A stretch of 64,000 bases of DNA from Lachancea thermotolerans CBS 6340 (taxonomy: Eukaryota > Ascomycota > Saccharomycetes > Saccharomycetales > Saccharomycetaceae). Under the pieces are notes generated by a model. The model ran no database searches. It was given only the letters and a program-made list of their open reading frames with translations, and was not told the DNA's origin. The stretch's first letter is position 1. Each line of letters starts with the position of its first letter. Below, one piece after another: positions 56,077 through 64,000 of the stretch. The stretch covers positions 868,001 to 932,000 of the forward strand of contig NC_013084.1 in NCBI RefSeq assembly GCF_000142805.1. Direction: 5' to 3'. The position numbers and the translations under genes are program-made.

Positions 56077-56397
56077 TCAAATTTCAGAGAGGAAGTTGTT
56101 CTGCTTGATTTTGTTTCTGTTGGCAGACCTTAGTTGTTTTTTCCTCAGTTTCAGGGGATCTTCTTGCAGCTTCTTCAATTGAGCCCGGCTGTCTAGAACG
56201 GTCCAAAGCCACTCCGGGTACTCATGATCTTCCAGTGCTACGGGCTCTTTGCCTGATTTCTTTATTTGCAGGTTGAGAGGAGTGCCTGCAGGACAGCTAG
56301 AGACAACGCCTGAGGGACTAGCCTTCTGGCCCTGGAAAGTAGCTCTGCTCACGGAGAGCGCCCTCTTTGAAGTTAAGTTCCGGAGGTTAGCGAACAT
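56077..56397 (-). CDS. MRPL37: Mitochondrial large-subunit ribosomal protein mL54
   Basis: 106 residues (yeast YmL37 105). Component of the mitochondrial 54S ribosomal subunit. The basic N-terminus (MFANLRNLTSKRALSVSRATFQ) is a targeting peptide; EDHEYPEWLWTVLDSRAQLKKL and the lysine-rich tail KLRKKQLRSANRNKIKQNNFL are typical of the family. Homologue of YBR268W. It is transcribed in the same direction as NUP82 and LAS21, with which it is interleaved. A Puf3-type element lies right after the stop. Confidence 0.96.
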   Translation of the reverse strand: MFANLRNLTSKRALSVSRATFQGQKASPSGVVSSCPAGTPLNLQIKKSGKEPVALEDHEYPEWLWTVLDSRAQLKKLQEDPLKLRKKQLRSANRNKIKQNNFLSEI

Positions 56398-56557
56398 AAA
56401 CTCTGTATCGGTTTCCTTGTTCTTTGATAGCCAGCGTAGATGGTCGTGTTGAAAACAATTATTTTAGTCAAATGCTTGGACGTGTGACGTCCTACGGCGA
56501 AGGAAACAAAGCGGAAGATACCACCAAATCGCGACCCCTCCACGCCTAATCTACTAT

Positions 56558-58990
56558 TTACAATAGGGCTACGAGGGTGCCCTCAAAAAACCACGCAATT
56601 ATTGCATTCATGAAAAGGTTCCAGCTGACGTAGTAGCATAATTTAGGACTGAACACGCTCCAAATGAAGAGATGATACCTCAGAATCACGCAGGAGCCAA
56701 GTAGGAAGCAACCAAATAAGCAGTAGTAGAGGAAAGATGGTAGCCTTGAAGTAAAGAATGTTTCCCACTTTGATTGTGTGCTCTTTGAGTATAGGATCTT
56801 GAGACACGACAACGACCAGTAGATGGAAGGAGCAAAGTTACTGACGCACATGAGAGCTCCCACCACGTATATGTTGTAGTTTTCCGACACACCGTTGTAA
56901 GCGTTGGTAAGGCTTACCGTAGCAATGGAATTCGTGTTACCAAATTGGAAGAATGAAAGGTGCTGCAGAACGAGGTTTACAGTCATGAGTACGGGGAAAG
57001 ACCATTGGCGCCGCGACCATAGGCTGTTTAATTTCCTGGAAAGAATATGGAAAGCCAGGAACTGTGGGATATTTGCAGAGGAAGTTTGCAGGATCAGAAG
57101 CGTGCTAATGTGGGCATGAATTTCTTCGAGCAATCTGGGGCCATTTGGCTTGAACTGATGGCGGATTACCTCTACCGCGATAACAGCGGCTGTGACTTGA
57201 AAGAAAAGTCTCGCCATTGGGACAAGAGCATCGCTAAAATCGATTTGATCCTTGGAAACCCCCTTCATGATGGAATATGACCTTAAGCAGATATGCTGCA
57301 ACCAGGCAGGCACCTGCTCATTATTGACTATGCTCCATGTAGCTTTGTACACCAAACAAAGAACAGACATTAGAAAAGAGTACTGAAACGCGGAAAAACC
57401 CTTCGCCCGTCCTTGAAATTGCACCACAAATATTGTTGTCGTTATCAGCAGCCACTCAACTTGATAGTGCTGCTTAAGCAGTTCATAGAGAGTGTATTCA
57501 TAAACAAACTTTTGCCCGCTGTTATTCCAGCCGCGAATTAACCTTAGGACAGCGAGAACCGTTAGGTGGTCACCTAGCTCGCGCGGTGCACTGATGTATG
57601 ACAAGCCGACCAGCGCTATCGATGTCCACCACCAAATTTGATGCTCTTCTTCAATAAAACTGCTCCCGAAAGTGCTGAGACTCAGGAGAAGGGAGGTGCC
57701 AAGCAGTAGAAAAAGGCCGAAAGTTGAAGGAAAGGAAGTCCAGGAAAAAAAAAGCGCTACTGAAGAAACAACTAAAAGCGTCAAGAAACCAATTCCTAAC
57801 AGCAAATAGTTGTAGTTTGTAGCTGTTTTTGCTAAGTCACTCTGAACCTCCCTCATCTCTTCGATAATAGCGTCAGGGTCGCCGAGTTTTTTGGTTGACC
57901 CACCAGAAATGCTTAAAAGCTGCTGATAATTATCTATCACTTTAGTTTTGGCGTCTGCTGGGGATAGCAGCTTCAAAAAGTCAGGTATTAAGACGCCAAT
58001 GCTGTTCTTGGGAACAGGTAAATTGAATAGTGTTGCTATGGTTGGCACAAAATCTATTTGGTTGACTTTAGTCAAGTAGTTGTATTCTGGGCTGCTGGAG
58101 GCCACGGGGATATCTTGGCCCTGCTGAGCTAAGGGTTTTTCATATTTCTCAAGCAACTTCGATATAAAGACCAGTGCTGCAGAAGTTTCGCCCGCAGATG
58201 ATCCCCCGTGGTTGCCTAAGTCATTCATTCCGTGGTCACCCATCACGCAAATCAAAGTATCCTCACCCACAGCGTTATAGATTTGCTCGATAACAGCATC
58301 CATCTCGCGGTGCTTGGGAGGCATGAAACTTGAAAACGCCCCACCTTTGTGTCCTATGTGATCAAGCCCTAAGTAGTGTAAGATGAGTACATCCCAAGAA
58401 TCTTGAGATTGTAACTGCTGCGGAAGGTGTCTAGTTACATTTAAGTCAACTTCCTCGAAGTCACTCACAAAAAATGAATTGGTTCCGTCAGTCTCATCGA
58501 AGAACTCTGACGGAAACAGCTTCAGCCAGGTATCATCGCCAAAAAACTTTATCTTCTTTTGGTGCATACGGAACTGTCGCAGCCACGAGTCCTGCTCTTT
58601 CAAATTGGATGAAACGTCATCTTCAGCCACGTTCAATATCGCATCAAGAAAATTGGGTGTAGAGCCAGTAGTTATCCCCTTCAATCTTGGAAGCGTGACG
58701 GTGGGCGGATTCGAGTAAGCCGTGTAGCCCCAAGCATGTCCTTTATTCAATAGCTTGTGCAAAAACCCGAACTCACTCATATCTTTTTGGAATACAAAAT
58801 CAGACCTCAGCGCATCGACAATAACAAGAACCATCTTCTCGAACTTGGGCGCCATGCGGCGATGTGCTTCGGGTTTATAGTTGAACTGTGCATCACCTTG
58901 CAGGACAGACTTTTGTGGGAAAAATCCAGCTGAGAACGTCAGAATTGCCACTATCTCTAGGACTAGCAGTACCAGAAGCCTCTTATTCAT
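56558..58990 (-). CDS. LAS21: GPI ethanolamine-phosphate transferase 2 (Las21/Gpi7)
   Basis: ER membrane enzyme that adds ethanolamine phosphate to the second mannose of GPI anchors. 810 residues (yeast 830) from the ATG at 58990; a TTG one codon upstream is ignored. A signal-anchor (LLVLLVLEIVAILTFSAGFF) leads into a lumenal alkaline-phosphatase-like domain with metal/catalytic blocks VIVDALRSDFVF, NPPTVTLPRLKGITTGSTPNF (nucleophile Thr), HYLGLDHIGHKGG and GDHGMNDLGNHGGSS. From about residue 395 at least ten membrane segments follow. Homologue of YJL062W. Confidence 0.96.
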   Translation of the reverse strand: MNKRLLVLLVLEIVAILTFSAGFFPQKSVLQGDAQFNYKPEAHRRMAPKFEKMVLVIVDALRSDFVFQKDMSEFGFLHKLLNKGHAWGYTAYSNPPTVTLPRLKGITTGSTPNFLDAILNVAEDDVSSNLKEQDSWLRQFRMHQKKIKFFGDDTWLKLFPSEFFDETDGTNSFFVSDFEEVDLNVTRHLPQQLQSQDSWDVLILHYLGLDHIGHKGGAFSSFMPPKHREMDAVIEQIYNAVGEDTLICVMGDHGMNDLGNHGGSSAGETSAALVFISKLLEKYEKPLAQQGQDIPVASSSPEYNYLTKVNQIDFVPTIATLFNLPVPKNSIGVLIPDFLKLLSPADAKTKVIDNYQQLLSISGGSTKKLGDPDAIIEEMREVQSDLAKTATNYNYLLLGIGFLTLLVVSSVALFFSWTSFPSTFGLFLLLGTSLLLSLSTFGSSFIEEEHQIWWWTSIALVGLSYISAPRELGDHLTVLAVLRLIRGWNNSGQKFVYEYTLYELLKQHYQVEWLLITTTIFVVQFQGRAKGFSAFQYSFLMSVLCLVYKATWSIVNNEQVPAWLQHICLRSYSIMKGVSKDQIDFSDALVPMARLFFQVTAAVIAVEVIRHQFKPNGPRLLEEIHAHISTLLILQTSSANIPQFLAFHILSRKLNSLWSRRQWSFPVLMTVNLVLQHLSFFQFGNTNSIATVSLTNAYNGVSENYNIYVVGALMCVSNFAPSIYWSLSCLKILYSKSTQSKWETFFTSRLPSFLYYCLFGCFLLGSCVILRYHLFIWSVFSPKLCYYVSWNLFMNAIIAWFFEGTLVALL

Positions 58991-59170
58991 CAAATTCTGG
59001 TCAATTGATTGGGTCTGTCGCGCTCCGATGCACCCAAGCTGCGTCGATGTGCGACTTGTCTGTTATCTATATCCTGTAACAACACTTAAGCTTACTCGTG
59101 GACCATGACGGATGTGAAAGGAAAAACCTCCGAGTTCAAAGACTGGCGAACTAAATTTACTATACATTGC

Positions 59171-60358
59171 TTACTGTAGGAGCTGGTCCCTGTAGTGGGG
59201 CTGGTTGTTGACAAACTTGGCAGCTCTTTTATCATCTCTCTTCTTGTCCTTAACCTCTGCCTGCCAGACCCTTTTCTGTGTAGCGACCTGCTTAGGGTCG
59301 AAAACGGTGGCAAAGTGTCTGGTCTCTGCTGCAATAAGTGTGCCCTGACCCTCTGTAAGTACAGACTCTGGTTTCAGATTCTGTCTGTAGTATTTCTGAA
59401 GAGATCTGTGGCCCACCTTGACACCTGTAGGTAAGTGCAGCTCTACACCGTCGTTGTAAATATAATCCTGTGGTAGGTCCTCATCGCTGGCTTGCTCGCC
59501 GTCCTCTTCAGAATCAACGTCTTCCCATTCTCCGTCCTCACCGGCAGCCTCGGCCCTGACCACAGGGGTCTCTTGGTCGCCATAGGTGCCAGAGAAATCG
59601 TAGAATTCTGAGATTTCGAGTCTCTCATCCTCCAACTCGTAAGGGACACGGCAGTGACTCTTGGACAGCATGTGAGCACGTACAGCCTCCAAGGATCTTC
59701 CTTGATAGCTGCAGACAAGGCAGACGTTACCCAAGCCGATTTTTTCGGACATATATTTCACAAGCCCTGCTTTGTCCACTAGGTACTTTTGTTCAGGGAT
59801 ATAGAAGCCGTGGTTCTTGAACATGTGGTCGAGGTTCGAGTCGAGATCCGCAAACTCACGCTTGCGAGTGCAGAACAGACAAACATTGAGTGGAATGTCG
59901 ACCTTGTTTTCGAGCTTTTGTTGCATGAGTTGTTCGGCAAGCTGATCGGGTGTCAATGTCGAATCAGGGGCCTCGCTGGCTTCTTGCTCGCCCTCCTTCT
60001 GTGGAGCCTCGACGGCCTGCTCGCTAGGTCCACTCTCGGAGGCCTCATTTCCCTCCTTCTGCATGTTGTTCAAAATACTCTCTCTAGCCTGTTCCAGCAG
60101 CGCTTTCTTCTTGGCGAGGAGCGCTTCTTTCTCGCGCCTCCTGGCTTCCTTTTTGGTCATCTGCTTTTGTTTCTCGGGTTCGGAGTCTTGTTCCGCAAAG
60201 GCCTTAACCTTTGCGTTGAAAGTGGCTTCATTGATCGGAGGCAGTTGTGCAACTCTTCTCTTAAGATTGTAACTATGCCAGTCGGTCTTCATATGCTCTC
60301 TCTGACCTCCTATCGCGGAGAACTGGAGGCCGCATGAATTACAGGTAAAAGATGACAT
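59171..60358 (-). CDS. REI1: 60S maturation factor Rei1
   Basis: Cytoplasmic zinc-finger protein needed for the last steps of 60S ribosomal subunit maturation, release of Arx1-Alb1 and probing of the peptide exit tunnel. 395 residues (yeast 393). Four C2H2-type fingers: CNSCGLQFSAIGGQREHMKTDWH at the N-terminus, CLFCTRKREFADLDSNLDHMFKNH, CLVCSYQGRSLEAVRAHMLSKSH, with an acidic EDGEWEDVDSEEDGE region after them. The C-terminus (VWQAEVKDKKRDDKRAAKF) inserts into the exit tunnel in yeast. Homologue of YBR267W. Two PAC elements lie in the promoter. Confidence 0.96.
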   Translation of the reverse strand: MSSFTCNSCGLQFSAIGGQREHMKTDWHSYNLKRRVAQLPPINEATFNAKVKAFAEQDSEPEKQKQMTKKEARRREKEALLAKKKALLEQARESILNNMQKEGNEASESGPSEQAVEAPQKEGEQEASEAPDSTLTPDQLAEQLMQQKLENKVDIPLNVCLFCTRKREFADLDSNLDHMFKNHGFYIPEQKYLVDKAGLVKYMSEKIGLGNVCLVCSYQGRSLEAVRAHMLSKSHCRVPYELEDERLEISEFYDFSGTYGDQETPVVRAEAAGEDGEWEDVDSEEDGEQASDEDLPQDYIYNDGVELHLPTGVKVGHRSLQKYYRQNLKPESVLTEGQGTLIAAETRHFATVFDPKQVATQKRVWQAEVKDKKRDDKRAAKFVNNQPHYRDQLLQ

Positions 60359-60409
60359 ATCAAAAGCTTCAGTTCGCGCTTTTGGGATCTTTATTCCGAA
60401 TTTTTGGTC

Positions 60410-60430
60410 GCGATGAGCTATGCGATGAGC
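60410..60430 (+). promoter_or_regulatory. Tandem PAC elements upstream of REI1
   Basis: GCGATGAGC occurs at 60410-60418 and again at 60422-60430, 52 to 72 bases before the REI1 start codon (minus-strand gene). These match the PAC sequence bound by Dot6/Tod6 that coordinates ribosome-biogenesis genes. An RRPE-like AT-rich tract is nearby at about 60399-60405. Confidence 0.6.
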
Positions 60431-60607
60431 TTGGTATATTATTTAAAATTTGCAAAAGAGAATCTTAAAAGAAAATCGAAGACCGATATCAAAAATAAAA
60501 ATCTCGAGGCAGAGGAACAACAAGCATGTCCTCCTGGCGCCAGCTGTCTCAGAAATTTGTAGAATTAGCGACTTGAATATACTTTCTTTGACAGCATTCC
60601 AGGCTTT

Positions 60608-61552
60608 TCAGTTCTTCTTTTGGCATGATTTACGCCACTGTCTGATCTGGAACTTACAGATGAGCATGTATATCGGGACTATGATGAGGTTTGCGAAAAT
60701 CCCAAGGAGCCATTGTAAAGGCCAACCGAAGGAGACATTATTTTGCTTGTTTAAACCCATGTCAGTGCTCATGAGCACCCAGCCGATAAAGTCTGTTGTC
60801 ACATCGTCGTAGCCGGCTTTTAGGGTCTTACATATACGGTCACAGCATTCGGCGCACGAGATCGCATCTGATGGCCCTTCAATCTCTTTAGTAATAGTTG
60901 GCTTGGTCTCGTTTTCGAGGGCGTAGCCTTCGCTGTCGAAATTACCTGGGTATACACAAGAAATGCGCTGTGGGGCGCACTCTTGGCGTAGAATTGCAAC
61001 CAGTGATTTGATAGACTGCTTTAGCGGAGCATACTGTGAATAGCCAATAAAGGGGAAGAAGGCAACCTCACTTGAGAAGAAGACCAAGTGACTTCCAGGC
61101 CATTTCCGCACAGCTATGTGAGCAAGATTCACACAAGTCATGTAGTTGACGCGGACGCCCAGATCGAGCTCACGACCACTCAGGTCTTTGAATAGACCAG
61201 GGGTAGACCCACCGGCACATAGAAAAACCTGTGTAGGTACGATTTCGCAAGCGGCCAGTAGCTCATACAGCTTCTCGACCTGGGCGTACTCCGCGAGGTC
61301 ACAAGACGCAAAGAATATACGGTTTTGCTGCTGTTCATGTTGTAAGTTTCTAGCATCCTCTGATAACTCCAACGCCGTCTCGAGACCTGTGATGCTACAC
61401 ACTGCGCGCTGCAGTTTGTCCTGAGACCTGCTCACCACGATCACTGTGTTATTAGTACCCTCTTGGTATAGTTTTCGAGCGAACTCTTTACCCAGGCCTT
61501 GGGATCCGCCTGCAATGAGCGCAACTTGGTTTTCCAAAGAGAACTTGGCCAT
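60608..61552 (-). CDS. TSC10: 3-ketosphinganine reductase Tsc10
   Basis: Short-chain dehydrogenase that reduces 3-ketodihydrosphingosine to dihydrosphingosine with NADPH, second step of sphingolipid synthesis, at the ER. 314 residues (yeast 320). Nucleotide-binding GGSQGLG at 15-21, catalytic YSQYAPLK (Tyr and Lys of YxxxK) and a C-terminal hydrophobic stretch (WLLGIFANLIIVPIYMLICKF) for membrane attachment. Homologue of YBR265W. In S. cerevisiae its neighbour is YPT10; here YPT10 is 46 kb away, at the far end of an inverted block. Confidence 0.96.
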   Translation of the reverse strand: MAKFSLENQVALIAGGSQGLGKEFARKLYQEGTNNTVIVVSRSQDKLQRAVCSITGLETALELSEDARNLQHEQQQNRIFFASCDLAEYAQVEKLYELLAACEIVPTQVFLCAGGSTPGLFKDLSGRELDLGVRVNYMTCVNLAHIAVRKWPGSHLVFFSSEVAFFPFIGYSQYAPLKQSIKSLVAILRQECAPQRISCVYPGNFDSEGYALENETKPTITKEIEGPSDAISCAECCDRICKTLKAGYDDVTTDFIGWVLMSTDMGLNKQNNVSFGWPLQWLLGIFANLIIVPIYMLICKFQIRQWRKSCQKKN

Positions 61553-61716
61553 CTCTGCGTGTGTAACAACCTGTTTTGCTTGTGTTGCGCGCGATGAGAC
61601 TGTTAAAAGACACTTAAAAACTTGTCAAAAAGCGCGAACATGTGCGCCTAGAGGTGATATAGCCCCAGCCACGCATTTCTTCCGAATACCGGATTCCTGT
61701 GATATTTGTCATTTTC

Positions 61717-61726
61717 TATTTACAAG
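61717..61726 (-). promoter_or_regulatory. Puf3 element in COA3 3' UTR
   Basis: CTTGTAAATA on the minus strand, full match to CNTGTAHATA, 48 bases after the COA3 stop codon. Confidence 0.65.
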
Positions 61727-61774
61727 CTTACACAATAAATTGCAGCCCATGCTCTTTTAATGGCGGAGGGACAC

Positions 61775-62050
61775 TTACTCGTCGCGCGCCGCAACGTCCC
61801 TCTTGTGCTGCTCGTACTCCTTCTTCAGCTGTTCTAGCTCTTTAGGGTCGATTGGTGGGATGGGCACATCTGCAAAATCGTTATCGCGGTTCAGGAACCT
61901 GTGTGTGTACACATAAATCCCACCTGTCACTGAAACAAGGATGCCCAGACCTAGCAAGTTTTTCTTGAAAAAAGGTCTTCTTGCCCGAATCATTGCGGGT
62001 GTCATCTTCCAAGTGCGCGGATCTTGGTAGCGCGAAGGCTCAAACGCCAT
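61775..62050 (-). CDS. COA3: Cytochrome c oxidase assembly factor Coa3
   Basis: 91 residues (yeast Coa3/Cox25 85). Small inner mitochondrial membrane protein that binds newly made Cox1 with Cox14 and holds Mss51, coupling COX1 translation to assembly. One membrane segment (about residues 33-54, GLGILVSVTGGIYVYTHRFL) lies between a basic matrix N-terminus and an acidic/charged intermembrane-space tail (DPKELEQLKKEYEQHKRD). Homologue of YJL062W-A. Divergent from MRPL8. A Puf3-type element lies in its 3' flank. Confidence 0.93.
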   Translation of the reverse strand: MAFEPSRYQDPRTWKMTPAMIRARRPFFKKNLLGLGILVSVTGGIYVYTHRFLNRDNDFADVPIPPIDPKELEQLKKEYEQHKRDVAARDE

Positions 62051-62411
62051 TTTGTGTTCGGGAATTAATAGATTGGAGTTTAGGTGATTGCAGGAGAAGA
62101 TACTTCATCTTGAAGAGTCCCAAGAAAGGTACTTTTGATATTAAAATATCCTTAGTGTAAAGTGATCTGAGAGACTTTGGGGCTTTGTTATGCCCCAGAA
62201 AGCTCTTCAAGCTCGCGTAAATGGCAATGGGTATTAATGGATAAAATCCAGAGGTTTCGTACCGCTCTCGGCCCTCGAATATTGCAAATTTTGGCTTCGT
62301 ATCTAGCTTTTTTATGTCTTCTAGTCAATCATTAGAAAATTTTCGCTCTTAATTGAGAAGTTGGGCTCTTCAGAACTCTGGAAATAGTCAAAAACATCAA
62401 GGAATACAAGA
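62051..62411. other. Divergent COA3-MRPL8 intergenic region
   Basis: 361 bases between start codons of two mitochondrial genes; shared promoter region. No individual element recognised. Confidence 0.5.
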
Positions 62412-63143
62412 ATGACGGCGGGTCTGATGCGTCATTTCTCGCGCACCAAGGCGCATCGTGATTCAATGTTTAGAAACCTCGTTTCACAGCTCTTTCAGCA
62501 CGGGTCCATCGTTTCTACGCATGAGAAGTGTCTGGAAGCGAGTCGGATGGCTGACCGTGTCATCACAATGGCGAAGAAGTTGAAACATCACCCAAACTCC
62601 GCCATGGAGATTCAATCCCGACTGTCACTCGCTGGCGATAACAGTAAGCTTTTGAGCCGCGTCGTGGGCGAACTTGCTCCCCGGTACAAGCAGAGGCCTG
62701 GAGGCTACACCAGAGTGCTCAAGCTTGAACCACGCTTGGGAGATCGTGCCAAGCAAAGCGTTCTCGAATTGGTTGATACACCTGTTGTAGATGCTGCAGG
62801 CGCGCTGCAGCGTGGTGACATCAAACTATGGCTGCTGTGCAAGACTACGATTCAGAATGAGAGCAAGTCAGTCGGATACTCACAGCTTACACTACGAAAC
62901 TTTGCTAAGATGCTCAAGTTCAGGAAAAACTCTCATACGTTTTTCACAAACGATGTTTTAGCCGTCAGAAAGTTCATCAAGCAAGAGCAAGGACTCGACT
63001 GGGACGAGAAACATGAACTCAAACTCGTGAAACAGCTTAAGAAACAGGTTCTCAACGAACAAGCTCAACCAGCACAGACGCAAACGCAACCCGAGGCTCC
63101 TGGCTACACTTACGTTCAGGAAAGACCTCAGCGCCAAATCTGA
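62412..63143 (+). CDS. MRPL8: Mitochondrial ribosomal protein bL17m
   Basis: 243 residues (yeast YmL8 238). Bacterial L17-type protein of the mitochondrial large subunit near the exit tunnel. The L17 domain at the N-terminus (LMRHFSRTKAHRDSMFRNLVSQLF, IVSTHEKCLEASRMADRVITMAK, GGYTRVLKLEPRLGDRA) is followed by a mitochondrial-specific C-terminal extension and a Gln/Pro-rich tail. Homologue of YJL063C. A Puf3 element sits 26 bases past the stop. Confidence 0.96.
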   Translation: MTAGLMRHFSRTKAHRDSMFRNLVSQLFQHGSIVSTHEKCLEASRMADRVITMAKKLKHHPNSAMEIQSRLSLAGDNSKLLSRVVGELAPRYKQRPGGYTRVLKLEPRLGDRAKQSVLELVDTPVVDAAGALQRGDIKLWLLCKTTIQNESKSVGYSQLTLRNFAKMLKFRKNSHTFFTNDVLAVRKFIKQEQGLDWDEKHELKLVKQLKKQVLNEQAQPAQTQTQPEAPGYTYVQERPQRQI

Positions 63144-63169
63144 ACATTTACAAGACCATCTTCGCATAT

Positions 63170-63179
63170 CCTGTATATA
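63170..63179 (+). promoter_or_regulatory. Puf3 element in MRPL8 3' UTR
   Basis: CCTGTATATA, full match to CNTGTAHATA, 26 bases after the MRPL8 stop codon. Confidence 0.7.
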
Positions 63180-63438
63180 TAACAGCTGAAGCTCGTCAAT
63201 ACTTCGCTAGGTTGGCTCCTCGTAGTTTCCAGTCCTGCTCTGGAAGGCCTTTTAAAGAACCTGCCAGCAGATAACGAGCTTGGCAATAATCAATAAAAGC
63301 CGAATTCTTACTAGTAATGAAACGCAAGGAAGAAACCACAATAGAACTCGGTGCGGCATGGCTTTTCAGAATTTGCTAAGTCAGGTTTTTGAGCAATGCT
63401 ATTGTCAGCGCTCTTTCTACTAATCATAGTTGTTAATA

Positions 63439-63445
63439 TCACGTG
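63439..63445 (+). promoter_or_regulatory. Cbf1 site upstream of cysteine synthase gene
   Basis: TCACGTG, the preferred Cbf1-Met28-Met4 site of sulfur-assimilation genes, 114 bases before the start codon of a cysteine synthase-like gene. Motif plus gene function make regulation by the sulfur network plausible. Confidence 0.55.
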
Positions 63446-63559
63446 CGATGCCAGAGCCAATGTGAGGGTTCCTTTATAAGATCTCAGCAACTCATCGTAA
63501 GCCCTCGCCTTGCTATTCGGGCAAGTCTGTTTAGCGATTGTGCGTGCATCTAAGGTACA

Positions 63560-64000
63560 ATGACGCAGTTTCCAGTGCTAGCCTCAAAAGGCCTGGTTGA
63601 TGCAGTTGGCAAAACTCCTCTCATAAAGCTAAATACCCTATCTAAGGAGCTCGGTAGAAACATATTTGGAAAGGCTGAGTTCCAAAACCCTGGTGGGTCT
63701 GTAAAGGACCGCGCGGCTCTTTACTTGATCGAGCAGGCAGAAAAGTCAGGGCAAATCGACCCATCGAGGCCGGCTACTATTGTCGAGGGTTCCGCCGGCA
63801 ACACGGCTATCGGCTTGGCGCATATCGCACGCTCGAAAGGTTACAAGTCTATCTTCTACATGCCTAATACGCAGTCAGTTTCAAAAATCAACCTTTTGAA
63901 ATATCTAGGTGCTGAAGTGTACCCAGTTCCCGTTTGTCCTATCTCGGATCCTATGAACTTTAACAACCGTGCTCGCGACCACGCCAAACGTCTTGACAAT
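63560..64000 (+). CDS. Cysteine synthase-like PLP enzyme, 5' part only
   Basis: The first 147 codons of a fold-type II PLP enzyme of the O-acetylserine sulfhydrylase / cystathionine beta-synthase family, running off the right edge. The PLP lysine is K49 in [16 protein letters not shown] and the substrate-binding asparagine loop is [12 protein letters not shown]. There is no clear membrane segment or long leader at the N-terminus ([25 protein letters not shown]). S. cerevisiae YGR012W (MCY1), annotated as a mitochondrial cysteine synthase-like protein, is the nearest relative I can name, but a direct cytosolic cysteine synthase is equally possible; the missing C-terminal part and a family tree would decide. 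An in-frame TAA lies 9 bases before the ATG, fixing the start. Confidence 0.9.
   Translation, partial: MTQFPVLASKGLVDAVGKTPLIKLNTLSKELGRNIFGKAEFQNPGGSVKDRAALYLIEQAEKSGQIDPSRPATIVEGSAGNTAIGLAHIARSKGYKSIFYMPNTQSVSKINLLKYLGAEVYPVPVCPISDPMNFNNRARDHAKRLDN

Larger units (their letters stand above)
63144..63559. other. Intergenic, MRPL8 3' region and cysteine synthase promoter
   Basis: 416 bases containing the MRPL8 Puf3 element, a Cbf1-type site and a TATA-like TATAAG at about 63475-63480. Confidence 0.5.

Overview
This window is a gene-dense budding-yeast (Saccharomycetaceae) chromosome segment, most likely from a species that did not undergo the whole-genome duplication, such as a Lachancea. The main evidence is gene order. 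Genes whose S. cerevisiae counterparts lie on chromosome II right arm (the YBR263-YBR286 series) are interleaved with genes from chromosome X left arm (the YJL048-YJL072 series). That is the pattern expected of an unduplicated ancestor-like chromosome. Almost all genes lack introns, promoters are short, and tRNA genes end in T-runs. The species name is an inference; the gene families were recognised from memory of S. cerevisiae proteins, with no database search.

Layout. 1-10.4 kb: vacuolar aminopeptidase Y (APE3, cut by the left edge), three tRNA-Glu(CTC) genes, a small unknown gene, PSF2 (GINS), ARG2 (arginine synthesis) and a catalytically dead AMP-deaminase-like protein. 10.4-15 kb: a long gene-poor gap with tRNA-Cys(GCA), then SHM1 and the Rab GTPase YPT10. 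15.5-30 kb: RIF1, CHK1 (with an intron that hides its true start), UBX6/7, CHM7, HSM3 and the exosome helicase MTR4. 30-36 kb: IRC8-like membrane protein, retromer VPS26 (PEP8) and TIM54. 36-44 kb: a strikingly GC-rich interval with an R2R3 Myb regulator of the filamentous-fungal FlbD type, a LOG-family phosphoribohydrolase and the zinc regulator ZAP1, separated by two GC-rich gaps of about 2 kb each. 44.9-63.1 kb: EFM2, IKS1, BIT61/BIT2, BTN1 (YHC3), BNA3, SDH8, NUP82, MRPL37, LAS21, REI1, TSC10, COA3 and MRPL8. The right edge cuts a cysteine synthase-like gene.

How genes relate. There are no bacterial-type operons. Several themes recur: mitochondrial biogenesis (TIM54, SDH8, MRPL37, COA3, MRPL8, SHM1, ARG2, BNA3), genome maintenance (PSF2, RIF1, CHK1, HSM3) and RNA or ribosome processing (MTR4, REI1). 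Four mitochondrial genes carry a full Puf3-type element just after the stop codon. MTR4 and REI1 carry PAC-type ribosome-biogenesis promoter elements, ARG2 has a Gcn4 site, and the cysteine synthase gene has a Cbf1 site. The whole block RIF1-MRPL8 is inverted compared with the order implied by both S. cerevisiae sister tracks.

I saw no transposon, LTR, CRISPR or viral element that I could support. Several gene starts were moved to the first plausible ATG, because longer open frames begin with GTG or TTG.
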